The notes under the pieces are model-generated. The model did not search any database, was not told the DNA's origin, and saw nothing but the letters and a program-made list of their open reading frames with translations. The translations under genes were made by a program, and so were the position numbers. A stretch of 64,000 bases of DNA from Hyphomicrobiales bacterium (lineage in GTDB: Bacteria > Pseudomonadota > Alphaproteobacteria > Rhizobiales > Rhizobiaceae): assembly GCA_900469445.1 (NCBI GenBank), contig UBXM01000037.1:38188-102187 (forward strand), in the 5' to 3' direction. Positions within the stretch are counted from its first letter, which is position 1. Every line of letters starts with the position of its first letter. Of the stretch, positions 26,833-36,900 are shown piece by piece.

Positions 26833-27156
26833 TGTTCCGTCCCCATTTCGTTTTTCATCGGGCTCTCACCGGCTGCTAGCCAGCATTCTTGCCGGGTAGT
26901 GTTACGGCAAGGGTTTCTGCGCGGAAAGGTCAGCAATGGTACTTGCCGGTACGCCGAACACAAGAGGGGGAGCCTGTCGCAAGTCTTCCTTTCTGCCGCG
27001 TTTATTGTTCCGCGCCGTGATTTCACCTCGGGCAGGGCGGTTTTGCGGGATAATCCGTATGCCGGCAGCGACGATAGGTCGCTGGGCGATCGTGGATGCG
27101 AAATACGCTGTCGAGGTGTCCGGCAGAGTGTTTCGCGCTGATGTTGAACCGGGAGG
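26833..27156. other. pntA promoter region
   Basis: This 324-bp gap lies between the pntA start and the amidase stop (both minus strand). No supported ORF, repeat or hairpin was seen. It presumably holds the pntAB promoter and the end of the amidase transcript. Confidence 0.5.
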
Positions 27157-28635
27157 TCAGGCTATCGCGGTCACATGTATCTTGGGTAACTCGCCCGAAT
27201 TCCATTTGCCGCCGATCGCCCGTTCGATCTGGGCTGCCAGCTGAAGCAGCAGTCCGTCGCGGGCAAGACCGGTCTGGATCTGCATGCCGAGCGGCAGGCC
27301 GTTGGCGTGCCTTGCAAGCGGCAGGCTGAGGCCGGGCGTGCCACAGAGATTGCTGAATGGAGTGTAGGCGAAAAAGCCCCAGAGATTGGCGAACCAGTCG
27401 AGCGCCGATGGATTGTCGGTCATGGTCAGATATTCGGTCGTGCCGATCGGCGGCGTTTCCCGCGCGGTGATCGGCGTCAGCACGATGTCCCATGTCTCGT
27501 AGAATTCACCGAAAGCGCGGGCTGTCTCGTTGAAGGCGAGCTGCATTTCGGCGCGTTCTGTATAGGTCGCATCCTTGCCCTGTTCCCAGATGCGGATGTT
27601 CATTGGTTCGATCAGATCGGCCGGCGGCTTGTCGAGACCGCGCATGCGCAGGAGGTTGTTCACCGTCTGGGCGAAGTTGGTGATGTAGCAGGCCGTCTGG
27701 GCGGCATAGGCTTTTTCGAAGTCGATCGATGGTTTGACCCATTCGACATGATGGCCGAGGCTTTCGAGGAAACGCGCGGTGCGTTCCAGTTCCGAGGCGA
27801 TATGCGGTGTTGATCTATACGGTCCCCACTCATGGGAGACTGCGATGCGCAGCGGTTTCGGATCGCGCTCGATCAGGCTGAGGAAGGGTTCGTCGGGCGA
27901 CCAGTAGTGCATGAATTCACCGGGTGCGGCGCCACGGCAATTGTCGACGAAGGCTGCCGTATCCCGCACGGTTCTGGTGATGCAGCCCTGTGTCGAGACG
28001 ACGGAGGTGAAGTCGGAACCGGCGGGTGCAATCGAGAAGGTGCCGCGGGAGGATTTCAGCCCGATCGCGCCGTTGACGCCAGCCGGAATGCGGATCGAGC
28101 CGCCGCCATCCGTTGCATGGGCAAGCGGCACGACGGCGGCACCGACCATGACGGCGGACCCCGCCGAGGAGCCGCAACTGGTGAAACCCGTGTTCCAGGG
28201 GTTGCGGGTGACATAAAGCGCCGGATTTTCCGCCGAGCTGCAGCAGCCGAATTCCGGTGTCGTCGTGCGGCCGATGATGTTGAGGCCGGCGGCCTTCATT
28301 CTCGTGGTCAGGAAGGTGTCGGAGGTCGGGCGGTTGCCCTTCATGAAGAGCGAGCCCTGTTCCTGCAGCCGACCTGCAAGTGTCGGGCCGAGATCCTTCA
28401 GGAGAAAGGGCAGGCCTGCAAATGCACCTTCAGGATTTGCGCCGTTGATCGTGGCATCCGACACGGCATCTTCGAAAATCTCGATCACGCCGTTGATCTG
28501 CGGGTTGACCGCTTCGATTGCTGCTGCTGCCTGCGCGGCGAGTTCGGACGCGGTTACTTCACCATCTTTCACCAGGTCCGCGAGGCCAAGTCCGTCTTTG
28601 CCGAACCATTCGGCCCAGCTCATCACCAGTGTCAT
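27157..28635 (-). CDS. Amidase signature-family hydrolase
   Basis: This is an amidase of about 492 residues with a Ser-cisSer-Lys triad. The Lys is in GLPFLLKDLGPTLAG near residue 82, and the two Ser are in the signature GSSAGSAVMVGAAVVPLAHATDGGGSIRIPA (split; about residues 155-185). The family cleaves amides of many kinds; the N-terminus (DLVKDGEVTASELAAQAAAAIE) and the phrase HATDGGGSIRIP resemble the 6-aminohexanoate cyclic-dimer hydrolase subgroup, but that does not fix the substrate. I prefer the ATG at 28635, which is six bases after GGGG. It may be transcribed alone; it lies downstream of the secretion operon. Confidence 0.88.
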   Translation of the reverse strand: MTLVMSWAEWFGKDGLGLADLVKDGEVTASELAAQAAAAIEAVNPQINGVIEIFEDAVSDATINGANPEGAFAGLPFLLKDLGPTLAGRLQEQGSLFMKGNRPTSDTFLTTRMKAAGLNIIGRTTTPEFGCCSSAENPALYVTRNPWNTGFTSCGSSAGSAVMVGAAVVPLAHATDGGGSIRIPAGVNGAIGLKSSRGTFSIAPAGSDFTSVVSTQGCITRTVRDTAAFVDNCRGAAPGEFMHYWSPDEPFLSLIERDPKPLRIAVSHEWGPYRSTPHIASELERTARFLESLGHHVEWVKPSIDFEKAYAAQTACYITNFAQTVNNLLRMRGLDKPPADLIEPMNIRIWEQGKDATYTERAEMQLAFNETARAFGEFYETWDIVLTPITARETPPIGTTEYLTMTDNPSALDWFANLWGFFAYTPFSNLCGTPGLSLPLARHANGLPLGMQIQTGLARDGLLLQLAAQIERAIGGKWNSGELPKIHVTAIA

Positions 28636-28787
28636 CTGCATTCCCCAATGTTTTCGTTCTAGCGAAATTCTGTTTTGAAAAAGCCCAAGGCAGATCGGCG
28701 TGGGCCACGCCGTGCAGGGGTGCAGCTAATCACGCTTGAGAGAACGTGTCTCAGAGAATCGATTGTGGCCGTGGAAAAGAATGAGCA

Positions 28788-30488
28788 CTAACGCCCGTTC
28801 CGGCTGGAGAGGTTTTGCGGCGCATCTTCCCTCAAGTCCTGCTCATGCAGGTAGCGAAGATAGGCGATGTATCCGGAGAGGTAGTGTTCGACATCGTCAA
28901 TGCGCACGCGGAAGGCGTGATGGCGGATGAAGAAGGAACCGACGATCTTCTTGGGGTCGCGCATGAACATCGCCATTTCGGGCCAGAAATGCCCGTTGAG
29001 AAGGTAATGCGCCCGTTTTTCCAGCGCCCGCTCGAAGCGGTCGGGGTTTATTTTATCCAGGAGATGGGGAAAACGGCCGTCGATCTGCAACCGCGCCAGG
29101 ACCTGACGCGTCGCCATCATCAGTTCCAGGAGCGTCGGAAACGTCGTGATCCGGTTCGCGACGAAATCGAGATGGCCGGCGATGTTGTCGACGGCGAAGC
29201 GGTAATATCGCTCCTCGGGGCGATGCCGCGTCAGTTCGTTGGCGCAATAGGCAAGCCAGTGGTCGTGATGGCGCGCGTGGTCGTTGCGAATGAAATGGCC
29301 GAAGGCGAGTTCGACGGCGTTGAGCCAGCGTTCGTCACGGATCTGGTCGTAAAGCCGCATCAGGGCGAAAGCGGCTTCGCCTTCATAGTAGATCGTGCGA
29401 AATTCCTGCCGGGTCTCCAGACTGGGGAAGGTGAGGACGTGGCGGAATGCGCCGGTTTTCTCGTCCTGCATGAAGCAGATGCCGGAGGCGAGCCTTTCCA
29501 TGAGCTGATGATGTTTCTCGTCATCGAAGACGCTCGCATATTTGGCAAGCGCCAGCAGTGCCACAGCGTTGCCGCCAAGCTTGATCTCGTTGTTGGCTTC
29601 GACGAGGAAGGCGGCGATCCTGCCATTGGGTAAAAGGGCGTGTACGATCAGGTCGCGCGTCAGGCAGGAAATCGACTGGGAGATCGCCTCGCGCAATATT
29701 GGGCTGCAGGTCAGTTCGTATGCCTCGATCATCGCAAAGGTGGTGCTGGCATGGCGAAGCGTGTTGTAAGTGCCGATCTGCCTGTCGAAACAGGGATGAT
29801 AGCCATAAACGAAACGGCCGTCGGGACCGACCTGTCGCGCCAGGAATTCGGAAGCGTCATAGATCAGCGAGGTGACCTGCCCGACATCCAGCTTGTCGAT
29901 GATCCGGCGTCCCGCATTCAGGCCGGAAGGATGGAGAGGGTAAACCGTCGCGCCGTCGAAAAAGGCGCCCGTACTGGCAAACGGATAGATCAGCAGGTCA
30001 TCCGCAAAGTCCGGCGGCTGGCGGTCAGGGAAATGAGCGTTGAAATAGAGAAGGAAGTTCTTCTCGTTCAGCTGTGCCGCGACGGTCTGGTTGCCGCCGT
30101 AGAGCATTGCGTTGGCGTTCAGTTCCTGTTCCAGAAAGGCGGTTTCGAACCGATCGTCCAGGGCTATGCCGAGGCGGAAGTAGTTGCGTTTCGTGTTTTC
30201 CAGCACGTCGCGGAGCTCAGCCCAGGTCGAGGCTTCGAGAGCGGTTGGCCAATCGACGCGCAACCAGCGATGCCGGCCGGATTGACGGCGCTGGATCGCC
30301 TGCACGGCATCCATGCCAGTCTGCCATGCCGCCTCGAAAGACGAGCCGCGGGCGATGGTCACGCTGGCCCGCTCCTCGCCATCGGAGCAGGAGAAGAACA
30401 GAACATAGGCCGGATAGGGCGCGGGCAAGGGGCGGCAGGTGGAACGTACATGTTCCTGCAGCAAGGTCATATCCGGTGGCGTCGTCAT
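28788..30488 (-). CDS. Unknown protein coupled to the type I secretion operon, probable (alpha/alpha) toroid
   Basis: I do not recognise this 566-residue protein with certainty. It has no signal peptide or membrane helix. Residues 1-100 form a small domain (FSCSDGEERASVTIARGSSF, AWQTGMDAVQAIQ). Residues about 170-540 show repeated helical hairpins with aromatic/Gly turns (GPDGRFVYGYHP, YNTLRHASTTFAMIEAYE, IYYEGEAAFALMRLY, FVYGY-like motifs), reminiscent of six-hairpin glycosidase, epimerase or LanC-type toroids. It starts 14 bases after the adaptor gene stop with a GGGAGG box, so it is the fourth gene of adhesin-ABC-HlyD-unknown. A cytoplasmic role in modifying or preparing the adhesin or a glycan is inferred only. 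Confidence 0.6.
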   Translation of the reverse strand: MTTPPDMTLLQEHVRSTCRPLPAPYPAYVLFFSCSDGEERASVTIARGSSFEAAWQTGMDAVQAIQRRQSGRHRWLRVDWPTALEASTWAELRDVLENTKRNYFRLGIALDDRFETAFLEQELNANAMLYGGNQTVAAQLNEKNFLLYFNAHFPDRQPPDFADDLLIYPFASTGAFFDGATVYPLHPSGLNAGRRIIDKLDVGQVTSLIYDASEFLARQVGPDGRFVYGYHPCFDRQIGTYNTLRHASTTFAMIEAYELTCSPILREAISQSISCLTRDLIVHALLPNGRIAAFLVEANNEIKLGGNAVALLALAKYASVFDDEKHHQLMERLASGICFMQDEKTGAFRHVLTFPSLETRQEFRTIYYEGEAAFALMRLYDQIRDERWLNAVELAFGHFIRNDHARHHDHWLAYCANELTRHRPEERYYRFAVDNIAGHLDFVANRITTFPTLLELMMATRQVLARLQIDGRFPHLLDKINPDRFERALEKRAHYLLNGHFWPEMAMFMRDPKKIVGSFFIRHHAFRVRIDDVEHYLSGYIAYLRYLHEQDLREDAPQNLSSRNGR

Positions 30489-30502
30489 GCGATCCTCCCT
30501 TT

Positions 30503-31699
30503 CTACCGCTCGCGCATCGCCTCTTTGGCCTTGTTGAAGGGTTTCAGCAGATAATCCATCACGCTTTTCTGGCCGGTATGGATGTCGACGGTGGCGACCA
30601 TGCCGGGCGAGATCGGGAATATCTTGCCGGCGTGGTTTTCCAGCGCGTCCTTCTCCGTCTTCACGAAGACGCGGTAATAATAGATCTCGGGGTCAACCTC
30701 ATCCTGGATCGTGTCCGGCGAGATGGTGACGACCTTGCCGTCGAGCCCGCCATAGATGGCATAATCATAGGCGGTGATCTTCACCGTTGCGCGCTGGTCG
30801 GGGTGGATGAAGGCGATGTCGCGCGGCAGGATGCGGGCCTCGATCATCAGCTGGTCGCCGAGCGGGATGATATCCATCAGCTTGCCATTGGGCGGCACGA
30901 CACCGCCGATGGTGGATACCTCGATATTCTTGACGATGCCGCGCACGGGAGAGCGCAGCGTCAGCCGGGCGAGACTGTCCGAGCGCCCCTTGATGACGGA
31001 GATGAGCGAACTGACCTCGGCATTGGCCTTGGCCAGCTGTTCGCGGGCTTCGACGACATATTGGGTGCTGGTCTCGACCTTCTTCAGCTCTAGTTCCGCA
31101 CGCTCGCGTTTCAGGCGGATGATCTCGACGCTGCTCGCCGCACCCATCTTCGACAGGTCCTCATTGACCGCCAGTTCCTGGCGGCTGAGCGCCAGCGATT
31201 CATCGATCCATTGGAGCGTCTCTTTCAGATTATGCTGGCGGGCTTCGTAAAGCCTCGTCTCCGAGGCGATCAGGTCGGGATAGTCGTTCAGCTCGTCGGG
31301 GAAAGTGAGGGGGGTCTGGTTGACTTCTGCCGTCAGTCTCGCCGAACTCGCCAATGCCGCGCGGTAGGTAGCAGCGGATTCGCCGACGCCGGATTCGGTG
31401 ATCGTCGGGTCGAACTGGGCGATCAGCTGGCCGCGTTCGACCACCTGGTTTTCCTGAACCATCAGCTTGGAGACGATGCCGCCTTCCAGCGACTGGATGA
31501 CCTGTTCCTTGCTGATCGGCACGACCTTGCCGTCGCCGGTGGAGACTTCATCGAGAATGGCGAAATAGGACCATACGAGGGCGACGGTGATGAGAAGGGC
31601 CATGACCCAGACGACCGTCTTGGCCTTCGACAGGCGAACCTCGTCTTCGCCGCCATATTGCCAGCTTTCATCGACGATACGGGGAAATGACATGGCCAT
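30503..31699 (-). CDS. Type I secretion periplasmic adaptor (HlyD/PrtE/LapC family)
   Basis: The 398-residue membrane-fusion protein has one N-terminal membrane helix (about residues 28-47, VVWVMALLITVALVWSYFAI) and a first half-barrel with GDGKVVPISKEQVIQSLEGG. A long coiled-coil hairpin (about 100-240, rich in E, L, R and K) precedes the returning half-barrel SPVRGIVKNIEVSTIGGVV and the C-terminal HlyD signature SPGMVATVDIHTGQKSVMDYL. It links the inner-membrane ABC exporter to the TolC-like outer-membrane protein. It starts two bases after the exporter stop, indicating tight coupling. Confidence 0.94.
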   Translation of the reverse strand: MAMSFPRIVDESWQYGGEDEVRLSKAKTVVWVMALLITVALVWSYFAILDEVSTGDGKVVPISKEQVIQSLEGGIVSKLMVQENQVVERGQLIAQFDPTITESGVGESAATYRAALASSARLTAEVNQTPLTFPDELNDYPDLIASETRLYEARQHNLKETLQWIDESLALSRQELAVNEDLSKMGAASSVEIIRLKRERAELELKKVETSTQYVVEAREQLAKANAEVSSLISVIKGRSDSLARLTLRSPVRGIVKNIEVSTIGGVVPPNGKLMDIIPLGDQLMIEARILPRDIAFIHPDQRATVKITAYDYAIYGGLDGKVVTISPDTIQDEVDPEIYYYRVFVKTEKDALENHAGKIFPISPGMVATVDIHTGQKSVMDYLLKPFNKAKEAMRER

Positions 31700-31701
31700 G
31701 G

Positions 31702-33963
31702 CTAACTCCCGCTCTTGACGCTGCGCAGCTGCTGGGCAGGTTTTTCGCCTTTGAGAACGCGCAATGCTTCCTCCTTGTCGGCATCGAGCACAATGCGGCC
31801 GCCATCGAGTGCGACCACCCGTTCGACCAGATCGAGAACCCGCATCCGATGGGTGGCGATCACCACGGTCTTGTTTTTCGCCCAGGCGGAGAAACGCTGG
31901 ATGAACTGTCGTTCGGTCGCCTCGTCCATGGAGGCCGTCGGTTCGTCCAGAAGTACGACGGAGGGGTTACGGATCAACAGCCGGGACAGAAGCAATGCCT
32001 GCTGCTGGCCGCCGGAAAGGCCGCGGCCACCTTCATCGATCAGGTGGTCGATGCCTTTGGGGAGCATGCGGATGAATTCGTCAGCCCCGGTCATCTGCAG
32101 CGCTTCCAGCATGGCCTGCTGCGAGGCGCTCTGTGCGCCCATCAGCACGTTTTCGCGAATGGTGCCGTGGAACAGGCGCGAACTCTGGGTGATCAGCCCG
32201 ACTTCACGGCGCAGGTCGGAGGGATCGATATGGTCGAGGGCGAGACTGTCGATCAGTGCTTCGCCCTTATGCGGTTCCAGCTGGCCTGAAAGCGCCTGCA
32301 GCAGCGTGGATTTGCCGGCACCGTTCTTGCCCAGAAGAGCGATGGTATCGCCGGCCTTGATGGAAAGCTCGGTGAGCGAAAGCGCCGGGCGGCCGGCCGG
32401 TTCGCCGTAATAATAGACTGCGCCGCGAAAACGGTAGTCGCCAAGCAGCGAGCCGACCGAAAGCCGGGTCTCCGCCGGCGGATGATCGACCGGCATTTTC
32501 ATGATCGTGTTCAGGCTCGCCAAGCCGATCTTGGCATGCTGCAGGCGGCTGAGAACCTGGGTCAGCTGCGCCATCGGTGCCATCATGCGGGAGCCGAGGA
32601 TGGAGCAGGCGACCAGCGAGCCGGTGCTCATGTCGCCGGCCATGACAATCGGTGCGCCGCAAAAGACGATGACGGCAAAGACGCTGGTCTGGACGCCATG
32701 GCCCCAGCTGGTCAGCGTGCTGGTGATGGAGCGGAGTTTGACCTGCGCATCGGCGCTTGCGGCATTGAACGTGTTCCATTTCTGCTGGAACACGCTTTCG
32801 GCCTGCAGCGACTTGATGTCTTCGATACCCTGGATGGATTCCACCAGCATGGCGTTGCGCAGCGAGGATTCGCGCATCGCAAGGCTGGCATTCCGCTTCA
32901 GTTTTCCCTGCGCCAGCAGGCCCGGCGCGACCATGACCAGAAGGGCGACTGCCGGAATGACCGCAAGCCAGCCGCCGATATAGGCGAAAAGGCCGAGGAA
33001 AAGCAGGAAGAAGGGCAGGTCGGCAATGGCCGATACCGTCGTCGAGGTCAGCATTTCGCGGACCTGTTCGAGCTCGCGCAGTTGCGCGATGAAGGTGCCG
33101 GTGGCCTTGGGTCGGTTCTGGTTCTTGACCCGCAGCGCATGGCCGAAGACGACGTCGGAGATGCGGATATCCGCCCGTTTGCCGACGACGTCGATGATTG
33201 CGGTTCTGACCTTGCGCATGATGAAGTCGAAGACGACCGCCACGCCGACACCGATGAACAGGACCACGAGCGTGCTCATCGAATTGGCGGGCACGACGCG
33301 GTCATAGACCTGCATGGAGAAGATGACGCCGGCAATGGACAGGGCGTTGGCGACGAAGGATGCAAGCAGCACGTAGCTGTAGGGCCGCAGGTCGTTCAAT
33401 GCCAGCTTGCGGAACCAGCCTTGCGTATCGGGGGCGATATAGGCGTCGATCCGTTCATCGGGACGTGTTCTTGCGTCGCGGGCGATCAGGAGGTGGATGA
33501 TCCGGCCTTCCAGTTCGGAGCGCGGGATCCAGGTCCATTGGCCGTTGTCGCCGGCAAAGGTGATCTTCACCTCGTCCTGGTTGATCTCCGTCACCAGCCC
33601 GATATCGCCATAGGTGAGTTCGAGCAGCATCGGCAGGCGACGGGCGGTCATGCCCTTGGCAAGCGGTTCGACGGGCTTGGCGTCGAGACCGAAACGCCGC
33701 GCCAGCTTGCCGATCCGGTGAAGCGGAGGGGCGGCTTCCTGCATGATGGAAATGTAGTTGGTGGCAAATTTGGAATGGGCGATGCCATAATGCTGCGCCA
33801 GCAGCCCCATGATCTCGATCCAGTCTTTTGCGTGACTTACGGTGTCTGCGTTCGTCTCTGTTGTCTTCTCACTGCTGGTTTCGGGATTGGGTGGGGGAAG
33901 GGCTGGCGCCCTTTCCCCATCTGCTGCAAAAATCCTCTCGGAAGGCGCCTGTTTGGCATCCAT
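31702..33963 (-). CDS. Type I secretion ABC exporter with degenerate C39-like domain (LapB family)
   Basis: This 753-residue exporter has an N-terminal C39-like domain (about residues 45-165) without the peptidase Cys, typical of LapB/HlyB adhesin exporters. A six-helix membrane domain (about 195-470) and a nucleotide-binding domain follow, with Walker A GKNGAGKST, signature LSGGQQQALLLSR, Walker B VVLLDEPTASMD and the switch His in ATHRMRVL. The first 40 residues are Pro/Glu/Thr-rich and probably flexible. The start lies 17 bases after the adhesin stop, so it should export that adhesin. Confidence 0.95.
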   Translation of the reverse strand: MDAKQAPSERIFAADGERAPALPPPNPETSSEKTTETNADTVSHAKDWIEIMGLLAQHYGIAHSKFATNYISIMQEAAPPLHRIGKLARRFGLDAKPVEPLAKGMTARRLPMLLELTYGDIGLVTEINQDEVKITFAGDNGQWTWIPRSELEGRIIHLLIARDARTRPDERIDAYIAPDTQGWFRKLALNDLRPYSYVLLASFVANALSIAGVIFSMQVYDRVVPANSMSTLVVLFIGVGVAVVFDFIMRKVRTAIIDVVGKRADIRISDVVFGHALRVKNQNRPKATGTFIAQLRELEQVREMLTSTTVSAIADLPFFLLFLGLFAYIGGWLAVIPAVALLVMVAPGLLAQGKLKRNASLAMRESSLRNAMLVESIQGIEDIKSLQAESVFQQKWNTFNAASADAQVKLRSITSTLTSWGHGVQTSVFAVIVFCGAPIVMAGDMSTGSLVACSILGSRMMAPMAQLTQVLSRLQHAKIGLASLNTIMKMPVDHPPAETRLSVGSLLGDYRFRGAVYYYGEPAGRPALSLTELSIKAGDTIALLGKNGAGKSTLLQALSGQLEPHKGEALIDSLALDHIDPSDLRREVGLITQSSRLFHGTIRENVLMGAQSASQQAMLEALQMTGADEFIRMLPKGIDHLIDEGGRGLSGGQQQALLLSRLLIRNPSVVLLDEPTASMDEATERQFIQRFSAWAKNKTVVIATHRMRVLDLVERVVALDGGRIVLDADKEEALRVLKGEKPAQQLRSVKSGS

Positions 33964-33980
33964 CAGGTCATTCCTTCCCG

Positions 33981-36900
33981 CTACACGACCGGCAGCCTTT
34001 GCGTGGCAAGATCGTCATCCTGGTTGAGCGGTTCGAACGGATCGGGCAGAGGCGTTTCCACCGCATCCGGGACCGCATCGACGCCACCCGGCAAGTCGAC
34101 ATTGGCAGCCACGTCCAGCCCCGTATCTCCACCGCCGTCGACGGTTACCGACGTATCTCCCGTGAGGTTATCGAGCGCACTCAGATCGACTTCCTCTCCT
34201 CCCTGAACAAGCAGGCTCAGACCGTCCTCCGCGTTCAAGGATGCTTCGACCGGTTCCTGCGAGGATGCCGTGGCGTCGGAACCATCGGCAACGGCAACAT
34301 CCAGAGGAGCGTCATCCGTTGTCGCAGCATCCACCGGATTATCCGTATCGGGTGCATCGGAAGACGTGTCGTTGTCAGCCGCCGTCCTTGCTGTGGCGTC
34401 AGGATTGTCGGTCACGTCACTGCCGCCGCCATCGTCGGCAAAGGCGAGGCTCATCGTCTCGTCGGATGCCGAGGCCATGGTGATGGCGCTGGTATCCTGC
34501 ACCTCGACATCGATGGTGAGATCGGAAGACAGTTCGTTGCCGGTCACCGGATCGACGACGACAATGGTGAAATCGTCTGTTCCGCCTGCCGTCGCATTGG
34601 TGTGAGGGGTGTAGATGTAGCTTCCGTCGGCATTAAAGACGAGCGTGCCGAAAGCCCCTTCTACCGTTACCGTGCCGTTGACGAGAACGTGGGTGATACC
34701 GTTAAAGTCAACTTCGGCGATGCGCAGATCATCGGTATCGCCGGTGGCGGCCGCGTCGATGAAGTTGCCTTCCGCCCTTTCGCCGACGCTGATCTGGACG
34801 TTCTCGACCTGGTCGGTCGCCGTGACCGAGATTTCCCGAAGCGTTCCGATACCCAGTGTGATGCCGGGATTGGGGACGAGGGTTGCACGATACTGACCGG
34901 CATCGAGGTCGGTGAGGGTGATTTCGCCGGTCGGCGCCCCAAGCAGGTTCAGCTGCAGAATGCCGTTATTGACATCGTCCGTGCCATAGGCTCCCCGCAC
35001 CCATGCGGTACCGTTCCAGCGCTCGATGATCACTGAATAGTTGCTGAGCACGCCGACATTGACGAGGCCGCCGATCCGCAGATCCAGATCGACCGAGTTG
35101 GTGTCGCCGGCAAGGTTGAAGTTGACGACCGGGTTGGTCGCCGAGCCGAGGTTGACGCTCAGCAGGTTGCCGAGGGTCAGGGAAAGCAGTGCCGTGACCG
35201 TTGCGGTGGCCGTCGACGGCGTGGCTTCGTTCTGACGCGTGATCGTCTGGTCGAGGATGGCCGTGTCAGTCGCATTGGTCAGCGCGAAATCGACACCAGG
35301 CGCCGTGGCCGTTGCCGGACCGGAGACGTTGCCTGCCGCATCCTGCTGCGTGACGTCCAGTTCCTGGCCGTTCACCTGCGCCGGCGACAGGCCGACGCTG
35401 AACGTGCCGTTGGCGGCGACCGTGCCGGTGCCGATGACGGCACCGCCCGTGCCGGTCACAGTGATGGTTGCTCCCGGTTCACCCGTGCCGGTCAGTTCGT
35501 TGCCGGCGGGGCTGACGGCAAGGTCTTCCGGCGGGTCTGGCGGCAGCAGGTCCGGCGTGTCGGTTATCACCGAGGGTGACTGATTTCCGGCTGCGTCGGC
35601 GAGAACGACGGTCAGATTGCCGCCATCGTTCTGTGTCGGATTGAGGGTGATATTGAAGGTTCCACCCGCAGTCACGGTTCCGGTGCCGACGACGACGCCA
35701 TCGGCATTGGTAACCAGAACCGAAGCTCCAGCCTCGCCGCTGCCGGTGATGGCGGTTCCTGCGCCGTTGACATCGACACCGGTCGGTGCGGCCGGGGCGA
35801 CAAGATCGGGGGAATTGACCGATGCCGTATCGGATTGGTTTCCTGCGCCATCCGTCAGCACGACTTCGAGTTCACCGCCGTTTACCTGCGAAGGCGAAAG
35901 GCCGATGCTGAATGTACCGTCAGGTGCAACCGTGCCGGTACCGACCACCTGGCCTGCGGCATTGGTGACGGTCACGGTGGAGCCGGGCTCGCCGCCGCCG
36001 CCGATCAGCGTGCCGGAACTGTTGACGACGAGGCTTGTCGGTGGTTCCGGCCCGGTCTCATCCGGCGAGGCAATGGTGCCGGGGCCGGAAGTGTTGTTGG
36101 CCGCGTCGGTCAATACAACACTCAGATTTCCGCCATCCAGCTGAGCCGGATTGAGTGTGACGGTGAAAGTGCCGTCCTCATCGACGGTGCCAGTGCCGAC
36201 GACGGTGCCTGCGGCATTGGTAACAGTGATGTCCGCACCGGCTTCGCCATTACCGGTCAGGGCAACGCCTGCATCGTCAAGGACGAGATTGGTCGGCGCA
36301 TCGGGGGCTGTCGTGTCCGTCGTCGAGACAGTGCCTGGGGCGGAAACATTGCCGGCGGTATCGGCCAGCACGACCTCCAGTTCGGCGCCATCTACCTGGG
36401 GCGGGTTGAGCGCGATGGAGAAGGTTCCACCCGGACCGACGGTGCCGGTTCCGACGACGACGCCTTCCGCCGTCGTCACGGTGATGGCCGCACCTATTTC
36501 GCCGGCACCGGTGAGCGTGACGCCGTTCGCGGTAAGGACGAGGCTGGTCGGTGCGTCGGGTGGCGTGAGATCCGGCGTCGTCGCCGTGCCCGGATCGGAC
36601 GCATTTTCGTCGGCATCCGTCAGCACGACATTAAGCGAGCCGCCGTCGGTCTGCGGCGGGGTCAGGCCGAAGGAGAAGTTGCCGTTGGCACCCACAATGC
36701 CGGTGCCGACGGAGTTGCCCTCGGCATCGGTGACCGTGACCGTAGCACCCGGTTCGCCCTTGCCGCTGATGACCGTGCCGGTGGCGTTGACGTTCAGATT
36801 GGTCGGCGCGTCGGGGGCGGTGAGGTCGTCGGTTGCGACTATGCCGGGTTGCGATGTGCCGCTGGGGCTGGTCAACGTGACCTGCAGGTTACCGCCATCG

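Noticed and set aside
19586-27141. Very long + strand frames opposite cstA (19586-21766), the kinase (22035-23573), pntB (23783-25540) and pntA (25444-27141).
   Set aside because: Each mirrors a clear conserved gene on the minus strand, and the translations are His/Asp/Arg-rich without family motifs.
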